The notes below the pieces were generated by a model. The model made no database searches. It was not told the DNA's origin and was given only the letters and a program-made list of their open reading frames with translations. Made by a program: the position numbers and the translations under genes. A stretch of DNA of 15,963 bases from Pseudomonadota bacterium (lineage in GTDB: Bacteria; Pseudomonadota; Gammaproteobacteria; Steroidobacterales; Steroidobacteraceae). The DNA is taken from assembly GCA_021808035.1 (NCBI GenBank), contig JAKBCG010000017.1:1-15963 (forward strand). Reading direction: 5' to 3'. Of this stretch, positions 5,917-13,187 are shown one piece after another (positions within the stretch are counted from its first letter, which is position 1; each line of letters opens with the position of its first letter).

Positions 5917-8394
5917 ATGCCTCCGTCATCGTCGACGAACCCATCGACACCCGCAGGCGGTGCGCCAACCGGTTTGAGCGGGGCGCAGGCCGCCGAGCGC
6001 CTGCGGCAGTTCGGGCCCAACGAGTTGCGCGAGACCAAGGTATCCCCGCTGTGGCGGCTGCTCGGCTATTTCTGGGGACCGATTCCCTGGATGATCGAGA
6101 TCGCGGCGCTGCTGTCCGGCCTGGTGCGGCACTGGGCGGATCTCGGCATCATCCTCGCGCTGCTCGTGTTCAACGCCGCGGTCGGGTTCTGGCAGGAGTA
6201 CACCGCGGGCAATGCGGTGGACGCGCTGCGCAAACAACTGGCGATCAAGGCGAGGGTGTGCCGTGATGGGACCTGGCAGGAGATCGACGCCCGGATGCTG
6301 GTGCCGGGCGACCTCATCCGCATCCGCCTGGGCGACGTGATTCCGGCCGACGTTCGATTGATCGACGGCGACTACCTCAGCGTGGACCAGTCGGCATTGA
6401 CCGGCGAATCGCTCCCCGTGAGCAAGCAAAACGGCGAAGACGCGTATTCCGGCACCGTGGTCAAACAGGGAGAGATGCGCGCGGAGGTGACCGCCACCGG
6501 TGCCCGCACCAAGTTCGGGCAGACCGCGGGTCTCGTGCAGCAGGCGCAAACGGTCTCCCATTTCCAGAAGGCCGTGCTCAACATCGGTGACTATCTGATC
6601 TACGTGAGCCTCGCGTTGATCGCGGTGCTGATGCTGGTGCAATTGCAGCGTCACTCGCCGTGGCTCGAATTGGTGCAGTTCGCGCTGATCCTCGCGGTCG
6701 CGTCGATTCCGGTCGCGATGCCGGCGGTGCTGTCGATGACGATGGCGGTCGGCGCGGTCGCGTTGTCGCGGCGCAAGGCCATCGTCACCCGGCTGGAATC
6801 CATCGAGGAGATGGCCAGCATGGACGTGCTGTGCTCCGACAAGACCGGCACCTTGACCGAGAACCGCTTGACCCTGGGTGACGTCGCGCTGTTCGACGCC
6901 GCCGACCGGGAGACGCTGTGGCTGGCCGCGGCGCTCGCATCCAAGGCCGAGGACCGCGATCCGATCGATCTGGCGATCCTGCAGGCCGCGAAGCTGCCGG
7001 AGACGGCCCAGGGATATCACCAGAGCCGCTTTCAACCCTTCGACCCGGTGAGCAAGCGCACCGAGGCGACGATCGTCGACGACCATGGCGCGAATTTCCA
7101 GGTCACCAAAGGCGCTCCCCAGGTGATCATGAAGCTGTGCGGGCTCGCCGGCGAGCCGATGCGACGCGCGCAGGCGGCGGTGGACCAATTCGCCTCCCAG
7201 GGTTACCGGACCCTCGGCGTCGCGCGGCGCGAGGCGAGCGGGTCGTCGTGGTCGTTTCTCGGCATCCTGTCGTTGTTCGATCCGCCTCGTCAGGATTCGG
7301 CGGCGACGATCGCCGCCGCGCGCGCGCACGGGGTCGACGTCAAGATGATCACCGGCGACAACCAGGCGATCGCCCGGCAGATCGCCGGCAAGCTCGGTCT
7401 CGGCAATACCATCCAACCGGCCGGCGCGCTCGGTCTCGATCGGGACGGCCGGCGCGACGCGACCGACGGGGACCTGATCGAGGAAAGCGACGGGTTCGCC
7501 GAGGTGTTTCCGGAGCACAAATTCGCGATCGTCCGACTGCTGCAGGCGCGTGGCCACATCGTCGGCATGACCGGCGACGGCGTCAATGACGCGCCGGCAT
7601 TGAAGCAGGCCGACGTCGGAATCGCCGTGAGCGGCGCCACCGACGCCGCGCGAGCGGCCGCCGATCTCGTGCTGACCGCGCCCGGACTCTCGGTGATCGT
7701 CAACGCGATCGAGGAGGCGCGGCGCATCTTCCTGCGCATGAACGCGTACGCGGTCTACCGCATCAGCGAAACGATCCGGATCATGGTCTTCGTCGTGCTG
7801 ACGATGATCTTCTTCAATTTCTATCCGATCACCGCGATCATGATCATCCTGCTCGCGTTCTTCAACGACGTGCCGATCATGGCGATCGCCTATGACCGGA
7901 CGAGCCTCGAGCCGAACCCGGTCCGCTGGAACATGCGCGAGGTGATCACCGTCGCGACGGCGATGGGCGCGGTCGGCATCCTCGGCAGCTTCGGCATGTT
8001 GCTGCTGGCGATGGACTGGTTGAAGCTCGGCAGCGGGCAGATCCAGACCTATGTATTCTTGAAGATGGCCGTCGCGGGGCATCTGGTGCTGTTCACCGCG
8101 CGCAGCAAGGATCATTTCTGGAAGCGCCCCTGGCCGGCGCCGGTGATGGTATGGTCGGCGGTGCTGACCAAGGTGGCGGCGACGTTCCTCGCCGCGTACG
8201 GATTTGGGCTGATCACGCCGATCGGCTGGCCGGACATCGCGTTCATCTGGGGGTACTCGTTCCTGTCCGCGACCGTGACCGACTTCGTGAAGGTGCAGGT
8301 CTACCGGCAGATGCAGCATCGCACCGGACGGCATCGGGGCTTCCTCGCCACGGTGCAGCAGCCGCTGCAGGTGCCCGGTCACGGCAAACGCTGA
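5917..8394 (+). CDS. P3A-type plasma-membrane proton-efflux P-type ATPase
   Basis: This 825-residue pump couples ATP hydrolysis to export of H+ across the inner membrane. An N-terminal cation-ATPase segment (about 15-50) leads into the first membrane helices. The actuator loop has TGES at 162-165. The M4 segment carries SIPVAMPAVLSM. The phosphorylated aspartate is Asp308 in DKTGTLTEN, and the hinge motif is MTGDGVNDAPALKQADVGIAV, followed by the P3A-typical LTAPGLSVI. By motif comparison with plant H+-ATPase, Asn86 (VFNAAVGFWQE), Arg621 (SETIRIM) and Asp651 (LAFFND) correspond to the proton-path residues, which supports H+ rather than Ca2+, K+ or Mg2+ transport. No plant-like C-terminal autoinhibitory domain is present. 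The ATG follows a strong Shine-Dalgarno, and the gene sits between glgP and pta in one operon. Ion specificity is inferred. Confidence 0.92.
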   Translation: MPPSSSTNPSTPAGGAPTGLSGAQAAERLRQFGPNELRETKVSPLWRLLGYFWGPIPWMIEIAALLSGLVRHWADLGIILALLVFNAAVGFWQEYTAGNAVDALRKQLAIKARVCRDGTWQEIDARMLVPGDLIRIRLGDVIPADVRLIDGDYLSVDQSALTGESLPVSKQNGEDAYSGTVVKQGEMRAEVTATGARTKFGQTAGLVQQAQTVSHFQKAVLNIGDYLIYVSLALIAVLMLVQLQRHSPWLELVQFALILAVASIPVAMPAVLSMTMAVGAVALSRRKAIVTRLESIEEMASMDVLCSDKTGTLTENRLTLGDVALFDAADRETLWLAAALASKAEDRDPIDLAILQAAKLPETAQGYHQSRFQPFDPVSKRTEATIVDDHGANFQVTKGAPQVIMKLCGLAGEPMRRAQAAVDQFASQGYRTLGVARREASGSSWSFLGILSLFDPPRQDSAATIAAARAHGVDVKMITGDNQAIARQIAGKLGLGNTIQPAGALGLDRDGRRDATDGDLIEESDGFAEVFPEHKFAIVRLLQARGHIVGMTGDGVNDAPALKQADVGIAVSGATDAARAAADLVLTAPGLSVIVNAIEEARRIFLRMNAYAVYRISETIRIMVFVVLTMIFFNFYPITAIMIILLAFFNDVPIMAIAYDRTSLEPNPVRWNMREVITVATAMGAVGILGSFGMLLLAMDWLKLGSGQIQTYVFLKMAVAGHLVLFTARSKDHFWKRPWPAPVMVWSAVLTKVAATFLAAYGFGLITPIGWPDIAFIWGYSFLSATVTDFVKVQVYRQMQHRTGRHRGFLATVQQPLQVPGHGKR

Positions 8395-8405
8395 GGAGAC
8401 GCACG

Positions 8406-9575
8406 ATGGCTGCTCCCGAGGACCGCATCGAGAATTCCGTGCTCGACGCGATCCGCATCGGCGACACGGTGGCCATGACCGTCACCGTGCGCGAGAAGGA
8501 TGCCGCGCAACGCCGCATCGGCGTCGATTGCCGATTGACGAGCCCGGACGGCGGAGCGTCCGTCGAAGGCACCGCTCGGCTGAACGGGCCCCCGGAGAAC
8601 GCGAACCCGCCGGGTGTCACGCCCCGTACGGCGGGCGCGCCGGACCGCGCGGTCCACTTCAGTGCGATGGTCGCTCGCGCGGCGGTATCGCACCCGATCC
8701 CGACGGCGATCGTGCATCCGGTCGAGGCGAACGCGCTGCGCGGGGCGTTGGAGGCCGCACACGCCGGACTGATCACGCCGGTTCTGGTCGGACCCGAGGC
8801 CAGGATCCGCGCGGTCGCGCGCACCGCAACGATCGACATCGGGGCGTTCCGACTCGTGGCGACCGAACATTCGCATGCGGCCGCGTTGGCGGCGGCGCAG
8901 TTGGCGCAGCGGGGCGAGGTGCGCGCCTTGATGAAGGGCAGCCTGCACACGGACGAGTTCCTGCATCCCGTGGTGGATCCGGCCAACGGCCTGCGCACCG
9001 AACGGCGATTGAGCCACGTGTTCCTGCTGGACGTGCCGAGCTATGCGCGGCTCCTGTTCATCACGGATGGCGCCATCAACATCAACCCCGATCTCGACGC
9101 CAAGCGGGACATCGTGCAGAACGCGATCGACATGGCGCAGGCGCTCGGCATCGCCTCACCCCACGTCGCGATCCTCTCGGCGGTCGAGCTCGTGAATCCG
9201 AAGATCCCCTCGACGCTGGATGCAGCGGCACTGTGCAAGATGGCGGAACGCGGCCAGATCACCGGCGGCATCGTCGACGGGCCGCTGGCGTTCGACAACG
9301 CCGTGTCCCCGGCCGCCACCGCGGCGAAGCACATCGTGTCGGCGGTCGCCGGCCGCGCCGACATCCTGGTCGCCCCGGATCTGGACGCCGGCAACATGCT
9401 CGCGAAGCAGCTGGAATACCTCGCCGGCGCCGACATCGCCGGCGTCGTGCTCGGCGCGAGAATACCGATCATCCTGACCAGCCGCGCCGACAGCGCACAC
9501 AGCCGCCTCGCCTCCTGCGCCGTGGCGGCACTGATCGAGCAGCACCGCAAGACCCGAATCGAGTCGACGGCGTGA
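8406..9575 (+). CDS. pta: Phosphate acetyltransferase (Pta/Ptb family) with a partial N-terminal MaoC hot-dog segment
   Basis: The likely reaction is acetyl-phosphate + CoA to acetyl-CoA + phosphate. Residues from about 95 onward form a complete phosphate acetyl/butyryltransferase domain: LMKGSLHTDEFLHPVV at 175-190, TDGAININPDLDAK at 220-233, NPKIPST at 264-270, GGIVDGPLAFDNAVS at 287-301, APDLDAGNM at 323-331 and LEYLAGADIAGVVLGA at 336-351. Residues ~13-63 (IRIGDTVAMTVTVREKD...) resemble the C-terminal strands of the MaoC-like domain found in MaoC-Pta fusions, but the front half with the hydratase catalytic Asp/His is absent. The protein has 389 residues against roughly 465 in full fusions. 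The ATG is preceded by GAGGAG 7 nt upstream, 11 nt after the ATPase stop, so the truncation does not come from a misplaced start. Butyryl or other acyl specificity cannot be excluded. Confidence 0.88.
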   Translation: MAAPEDRIENSVLDAIRIGDTVAMTVTVREKDAAQRRIGVDCRLTSPDGGASVEGTARLNGPPENANPPGVTPRTAGAPDRAVHFSAMVARAAVSHPIPTAIVHPVEANALRGALEAAHAGLITPVLVGPEARIRAVARTATIDIGAFRLVATEHSHAAALAAAQLAQRGEVRALMKGSLHTDEFLHPVVDPANGLRTERRLSHVFLLDVPSYARLLFITDGAININPDLDAKRDIVQNAIDMAQALGIASPHVAILSAVELVNPKIPSTLDAAALCKMAERGQITGGIVDGPLAFDNAVSPAATAAKHIVSAVAGRADILVAPDLDAGNMLAKQLEYLAGADIAGVVLGARIPIILTSRADSAHSRLASCAVAALIEQHRKTRIESTA

Positions 9576-10417
9576 GTCGCGGACGACGCGGCCTGGCCGC
9601 GGCCGCGACGATCGGCATGATGCTCCTGTGGGCGGCTGCGGCGCGGGCCGCGGACAAGCCGCTATGGGAGATCGGCCTGGGTGCCGGCACCCTGGTGTTC
9701 AACGATTATCGGGGCGCGGACACGGCGCATGCCTATCCGACGCCGGTGCCCTACGTGACGTATCGCGGCAAGTTCCTCCGCTCCGACTATGACGGCGTGC
9801 GCGGGCAGTTCCTGAGCAACCGCTACTTCGAGATCAAGCTGAGCCTCGACGCGACCACGCCGGCGAGCAGCCACGACAGCGACACCCGCCGCGGAATGCC
9901 CAACCTGCAACCCACCTTCGACATCGGCCCGGAACTCGATGGTCATCTCTGGCGAAGCGCGAATCGACGCTGGCGGGTCGACCTCGATCTGCCGATCCGT
10001 CGCGCGATCACGCTGACCAGTCATCCGAGCGCGATCGGCTGGCAAGCCGCACCCTCACTGGATCTCGACGTGTTCGATATCGGCGGGCACGCGGGCTGGA
10101 ACGCCGGCGCGGGCGTCGGACCCTGGTATGCCGACGGCGCCTACGACCGTTACTACTACGAGGTCTCGAGGGCGTTCGCCACGGCCGCCCGGCCGGTCTA
10201 TCGACCGAGCGGCGGCTATGCGGGAACGGAGGCGATCGTGTCGACCACTCGGCGCTTTCCGAAGTTCTGGGTGTTCGTATTCCTGCGATACGACACGCTC
10301 TCCGGCGCGACCTTCGCCGCGAGTCCGCTGGTGCGCAGCCGCCACTACGTGTTCGGCGGCATCGGTTTCGCCTGGATGATCGCCGCGTCCGATCGCATGG
10401 TGTCGGACGGCCACTGA
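9572..10417 (+). CDS. mipA: MipA/OmpV family outer-membrane protein
   Basis: The 281-residue protein begins with a signal peptide: basic RGRRG, a hydrophobic core at 8-22, and a cleavage site after ARA at residue 26. The rest shows alternating beta-strand character with aromatic girdles (VPYVTYRGKFLRSDYDGVRGQF, GIGPW-like GVGPWYADGAYDRYYYEV, and FVFLRYDTLSGATFAASPLV near the end), a pattern typical of MipA/OmpV beta-barrels. E. coli MipA is reported as a scaffold between the lytic transglycosylase MltA and PBP1B, but most family members are uncharacterised. The GTG start overlaps the pta stop (GTGA), with no good Shine-Dalgarno, so translation is probably coupled to pta. The chain ends in a polar DRMVSDGH tail rather than on a terminal aromatic residue. 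Confidence 0.85.
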   Translation: MSRGRRGLAAAATIGMMLLWAAAARAADKPLWEIGLGAGTLVFNDYRGADTAHAYPTPVPYVTYRGKFLRSDYDGVRGQFLSNRYFEIKLSLDATTPASSHDSDTRRGMPNLQPTFDIGPELDGHLWRSANRRWRVDLDLPIRRAITLTSHPSAIGWQAAPSLDLDVFDIGGHAGWNAGAGVGPWYADGAYDRYYYEVSRAFATAARPVYRPSGGYAGTEAIVSTTRRFPKFWVFVFLRYDTLSGATFAASPLVRSRHYVFGGIGFAWMIAASDRMVSDGH

Positions 10418-10433
10418 GGCGTGCGCGTGGCAT

Positions 10434-10455
10434 GCCCCGCTGCCTGCGACGGGGC
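10434..10455 (+). terminator. GC hairpin just after mipA, possible weak terminator
   Basis: GCCCCG (10434-10439) pairs with CGGGGC (10450-10455) across a 10-nt loop, 16 nt after the mipA stop. No run of T follows, so it is at best a weak or Rho-assisted end of the glgP-mipA transcript. Confidence 0.25.
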
Positions 10456-10533
10456 TGCGGAAAGCCCGTACTGCGGTCCGCCGCCGTTGATGGGAAGATC
10501 CTGCTGTTATCGGCGCCCTACGCCGATTGGACG

Positions 10534-10559
10534 CGCGGGCCCGACCCGGCGAGCCCGCG
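10534..10559. repeat. Perfect 7-bp GC inverted repeat in the mipA-efflux gap
   Basis: CGCGGGC (10534-10540) and GCCCGCG (10553-10559) are exact reverse complements with a 12-nt loop, about 100 nt before the start of the outer-membrane factor gene. It may be an RNA hairpin in the leader or an operator. In sequence this GC-rich, such a repeat can arise by chance. Confidence 0.3.
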
Positions 10560-10659
10560 ACGGCGGCGACCGGGATATCGGTAGATCAGGCATGGTCGAG
10601 CACTCAATGATGAATTCCGTTGCCGAAAGGGGGCGCGGCATCGCGCGCGCGGCCGCCCC

Positions 10660-12129
10660 ATGACGCCCACGCGCAGCCTCTCGACGATATTCGTTGCCGC
10701 GTTCGGGCTGCTCACCGGATGCGCGGTGGGACCCCGGTTCGTTCCCCCGGCCGCGCCGCAAGCGTCGGGCTACACGCCTAAGCCGACCCCGGCGGCTGGC
10801 TGGACCGCCGGATCGCACGATCCCACGCAACGGGTCGTGATCGGCAAAACGCCGCCGGCCGACTGGTGGCGATTGTTCCACTGCCGAGCGCTCGACGGGT
10901 TGATCGAGCGGGCGGAAGCGCGCAATCAAACCCTCGACGCGGCCCGCGCGACGCTCGCCGAGGCGCGCGCCGCGGTGACCGAGGTCCGGGGCGCCTACTT
11001 CCCGCAGGTCGACCTCGCCGCTCAGGCGGTGCGCGAGCGCGGTCCCGCGTTCGCGCGGCCCTTGCTGCCCGCCAGGCAGCGCTTGCCGCTGTACAACCTG
11101 TTCTCGATAGGCCCGTCGGTGAGTTACGCGCCGGACGTCTTTGGGCTGACCGCGCACACCGTCGAGGAACGCGAAGCGCTCGCGTCGATGCGCCAATATG
11201 AGCTGCAAGCGGCCCACCTGACGATCGAAGGGCAGGTGGTCTCCCAGTCGGTCGCGATCGCGTCGCTCACCCTGCAGATCGACACCGCGAAGCGGATCGT
11301 CGCCGACGACGTGCGCAACCTCGATCTGGTGGAACGCAAGGTCGCCGCCGGCAGGGCGCCGCGCAGCGACCTGCCGACCGCCACGGCGCAGCTCGCGATC
11401 GATCGCGCCGAACTGCCCGCGCTCGAACAGCAGGCGGCCATCGCCGAAGACGCGCTCGCGGTGCTGCTGGGCGCGGCGCCGGGCGATGCGCACGAGCCGC
11501 ACCCGTCGCTCGCGGATTTCCACTTGCCGGCGGTGTTGCCGGTGAGCCTGCCATCGGTGCTCGTGCAGCGACGACCGGACATCCTCGCGGCCGAAGCGGC
11601 GGTGCACGCCTACAGTGCCGCCGTCGGCATCGCGACCGCGCAGCGGTACCCGAACATCCAGCTCTCGGCGACGCTGTCGACCGCGGCGCTCACCACCGAT
11701 GGCTTGTTCGGCCCGGGGAGCGGCGTGTGGGCGGTCGCCGGCGGCGTGACCGCGCCGCTGTTTCACGGCGGGGCACTGGCCGCCAGATATCGCGAGTCGC
11801 TCGATGCCTATCGGGGTTCGGTCGCGCGCTATCGCCAGACGGTGCTGCTCGCGTTCGCACAGGTGGCCGACACGCTCCGCGCCCTCGGCCACGATGCCGC
11901 GCTGGTCGCCGACGAACGCGCCGCGCAGAACGCGACGGGCACGGCCCTGGCGATGCAGCGGGCGAGCTACGCGGCCGGCCGGAGCAACCTCTTGCAGCTC
12001 GTCGACGCCGCGCGCAGCGATCGGCGGGCACGCCTGGGACTCACGCGGGCCAAGGCACAGCGGCTCGTCGACAGTGCGCAGTTGTTGGTCGCGATGGGCG
12101 GTGGGTGGTGGCAGGAGTCGAATCGATGA
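10660..12129 (+). CDS. NodT/OprM-type outer-membrane efflux lipoprotein
   Basis: This TolC-like outer-membrane factor forms the exit duct of a tripartite pump. The short N-terminal signal has a lipobox, LLTGC, with the lipidated cysteine at residue 21, followed by AVGP-F as in OprM/NodT proteins. DWWRLF near 68-73 precedes the first outer-membrane-efflux repeat (about 80-275). The second repeat starts near RRPDILAAEAAVHAYSA at 304-320, a hallmark of the family, and continues with QRYPNIQLSATLS. The length of 489 residues is normal. The ATG at 10660 has no Shine-Dalgarno; the nearest purine run (AAAGGGGG) is about 26 nt upstream, so initiation may depend on an upstream element. The stop overlaps the adaptor start (ATGA). 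Substrate is unknown. Confidence 0.93.
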   Translation: MTPTRSLSTIFVAAFGLLTGCAVGPRFVPPAAPQASGYTPKPTPAAGWTAGSHDPTQRVVIGKTPPADWWRLFHCRALDGLIERAEARNQTLDAARATLAEARAAVTEVRGAYFPQVDLAAQAVRERGPAFARPLLPARQRLPLYNLFSIGPSVSYAPDVFGLTAHTVEEREALASMRQYELQAAHLTIEGQVVSQSVAIASLTLQIDTAKRIVADDVRNLDLVERKVAAGRAPRSDLPTATAQLAIDRAELPALEQQAAIAEDALAVLLGAAPGDAHEPHPSLADFHLPAVLPVSLPSVLVQRRPDILAAEAAVHAYSAAVGIATAQRYPNIQLSATLSTAALTTDGLFGPGSGVWAVAGGVTAPLFHGGALAARYRESLDAYRGSVARYRQTVLLAFAQVADTLRALGHDAALVADERAAQNATGTALAMQRASYAAGRSNLLQLVDAARSDRRARLGLTRAKAQRLVDSAQLLVAMGGGWWQESNR

Positions 12130-13187
12130 CACGGCGTCGCATGCTGATGGGCTTGGTGGTTCTGGTGCTGCTCGCGACCGCGGGGACCTGGCTGTACCTG
12201 CGGTGGCGGGCGCGCGGCGCGGGCGCGGTCGTGACCTTGTACGGCAACGTCGACATCCGCGAGGCGGAGCCGGCGTTCGACGATACCGGCGCCGTGACCG
12301 AGATGCTGGTGGACGAGGGAGCGCGACTGCGCAAGGGCGAGCTGATCGCGCGTATCGACGACCGCCGGTACGCGGCGAGGCTCGCGCAGGCGCAACAGCA
12401 GGCGCGCAACCTCGCGGCGGTGCTCGCCCGCCTGATGCACGGTTCGCGACCGCAGGAGATTGCCGAGGCACGGGCGACGATGCAAAGCCTGCAGGCGGTC
12501 TACGCGAACGACCGGATCCTGTTCGATCGCACCGCCGGCCTCGTGCCGCAGGGGGTCGCGTCGACCGAAGACCTGGACAACGCCCGCGCGCGTCTGCGGT
12601 CATCCCGCGAGAACTTCGAGGCGGCCAGGCAGGCCTACGTGCTCGCCGTCAAGGGTCCGCGCGCGGAGGACATCATCGCGGCACGCCACGCGTATGAGGC
12701 CGCGCTCGCGACGGTCCGCCTGGCGCAGCGCGAATTCGACGACACGCGTCTGTACGCACCGGCGGATGGCGTCGTCGAGGATCGGATCCTGGAGCCGGGC
12801 GACATGGCCTCCCCCGCGACGCCGGTCTACACGATCGCGCTGACCGAACCGCTGTGGGTGCGCGCATACGTCACCGAGACCGATCTCGGGAAACTGCGGC
12901 CCGGCGCGGCCGCGACCGTCACGACCGACAGCTTCCCCGGCAAGCGATATCGGGGTTGGGTCGGCTACATCTCTCCCACCGCCGAGTTCACCCCCAAATC
13001 GGTCGAAACTACGGACCTGCGCACCCGGTTGGTCTATCAAGTCCGCGTCTACGTCTGCAATGTCCACGGTGAACTGCGCCTCGGCATGCCGGCGACGGTC
13101 ACCGTGGACTGGACGGTGCCACCGCCGACGGGTACGACCCGGTCTCCCGACTGCGGAGCCGTGCATGACGGTCGATCGGCCGGCTGA
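12126..13187 (+). CDS. HlyD/YbhG-like periplasmic adaptor (membrane fusion protein)
   Basis: This 353-residue adaptor joins an inner-membrane ABC transporter to the outer-membrane duct. A single membrane anchor occupies residues about 6-26 after the basic MTRRR. The first half of the lipoyl-like domain follows (YGNVDIREAEPAF..., VDEGARLRKGELIARID at 62-78). A helical hairpin with GSRPQEIAEARA at 106-117 and KGPRAEDI at 176-183 spans about 82-205. Then come the returning lipoyl segment (LYAPADGVVEDRILEPGD, 209-226) and beta-barrel domains with YISPTAEFTPKSVETTDLRT at 281-300. These are typical of the YbhG/YhiI group that partners YbhF/RbbA-type ATPases. The last ~22 residues are Pro/Thr/Gly-rich, and their coding DNA overlaps the next gene by 23 nt. 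The start overlaps the NodT stop. Confidence 0.92.
   Translation: MTRRRMLMGLVVLVLLATAGTWLYLRWRARGAGAVVTLYGNVDIREAEPAFDDTGAVTEMLVDEGARLRKGELIARIDDRRYAARLAQAQQQARNLAAVLARLMHGSRPQEIAEARATMQSLQAVYANDRILFDRTAGLVPQGVASTEDLDNARARLRSSRENFEAARQAYVLAVKGPRAEDIIAARHAYEAALATVRLAQREFDDTRLYAPADGVVEDRILEPGDMASPATPVYTIALTEPLWVRAYVTETDLGKLRPGAAATVTTDSFPGKRYRGWVGYISPTAEFTPKSVETTDLRTRLVYQVRVYVCNVHGELRLGMPATVTVDWTVPPPTGTTRSPDCGAVHDGRSAG

Noticed and set aside
3030..6038. 1002-codon open frame on the minus strand opposite glgP and the xfp start
   Set aside because: It is antisense to two clearly recognised genes, has a low-complexity His/Arg/Val/Glu composition and no domain. Long antisense frames are expected at this GC content.
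5926..8382. 818-codon open frame on the minus strand opposite the P-type ATPase
   Set aside because: It mirrors the codon bias of the ATPase, is rich in His/Arg/Asp and has no recognisable motif.
10487..10510. TTGATG with downstream TGTTAT as a sigma-70 promoter for the efflux operon
   Set aside because: The spacer is only 12 nt and the -10 match is poor.
10421..10663. 80-codon plus-strand frame in the mipA-efflux gap
   Set aside because: It is Arg/Cys/Pro-rich, has a GTG start without support and no recognisable family. Only its last 23 codons are kept as a leader-frame possibility.
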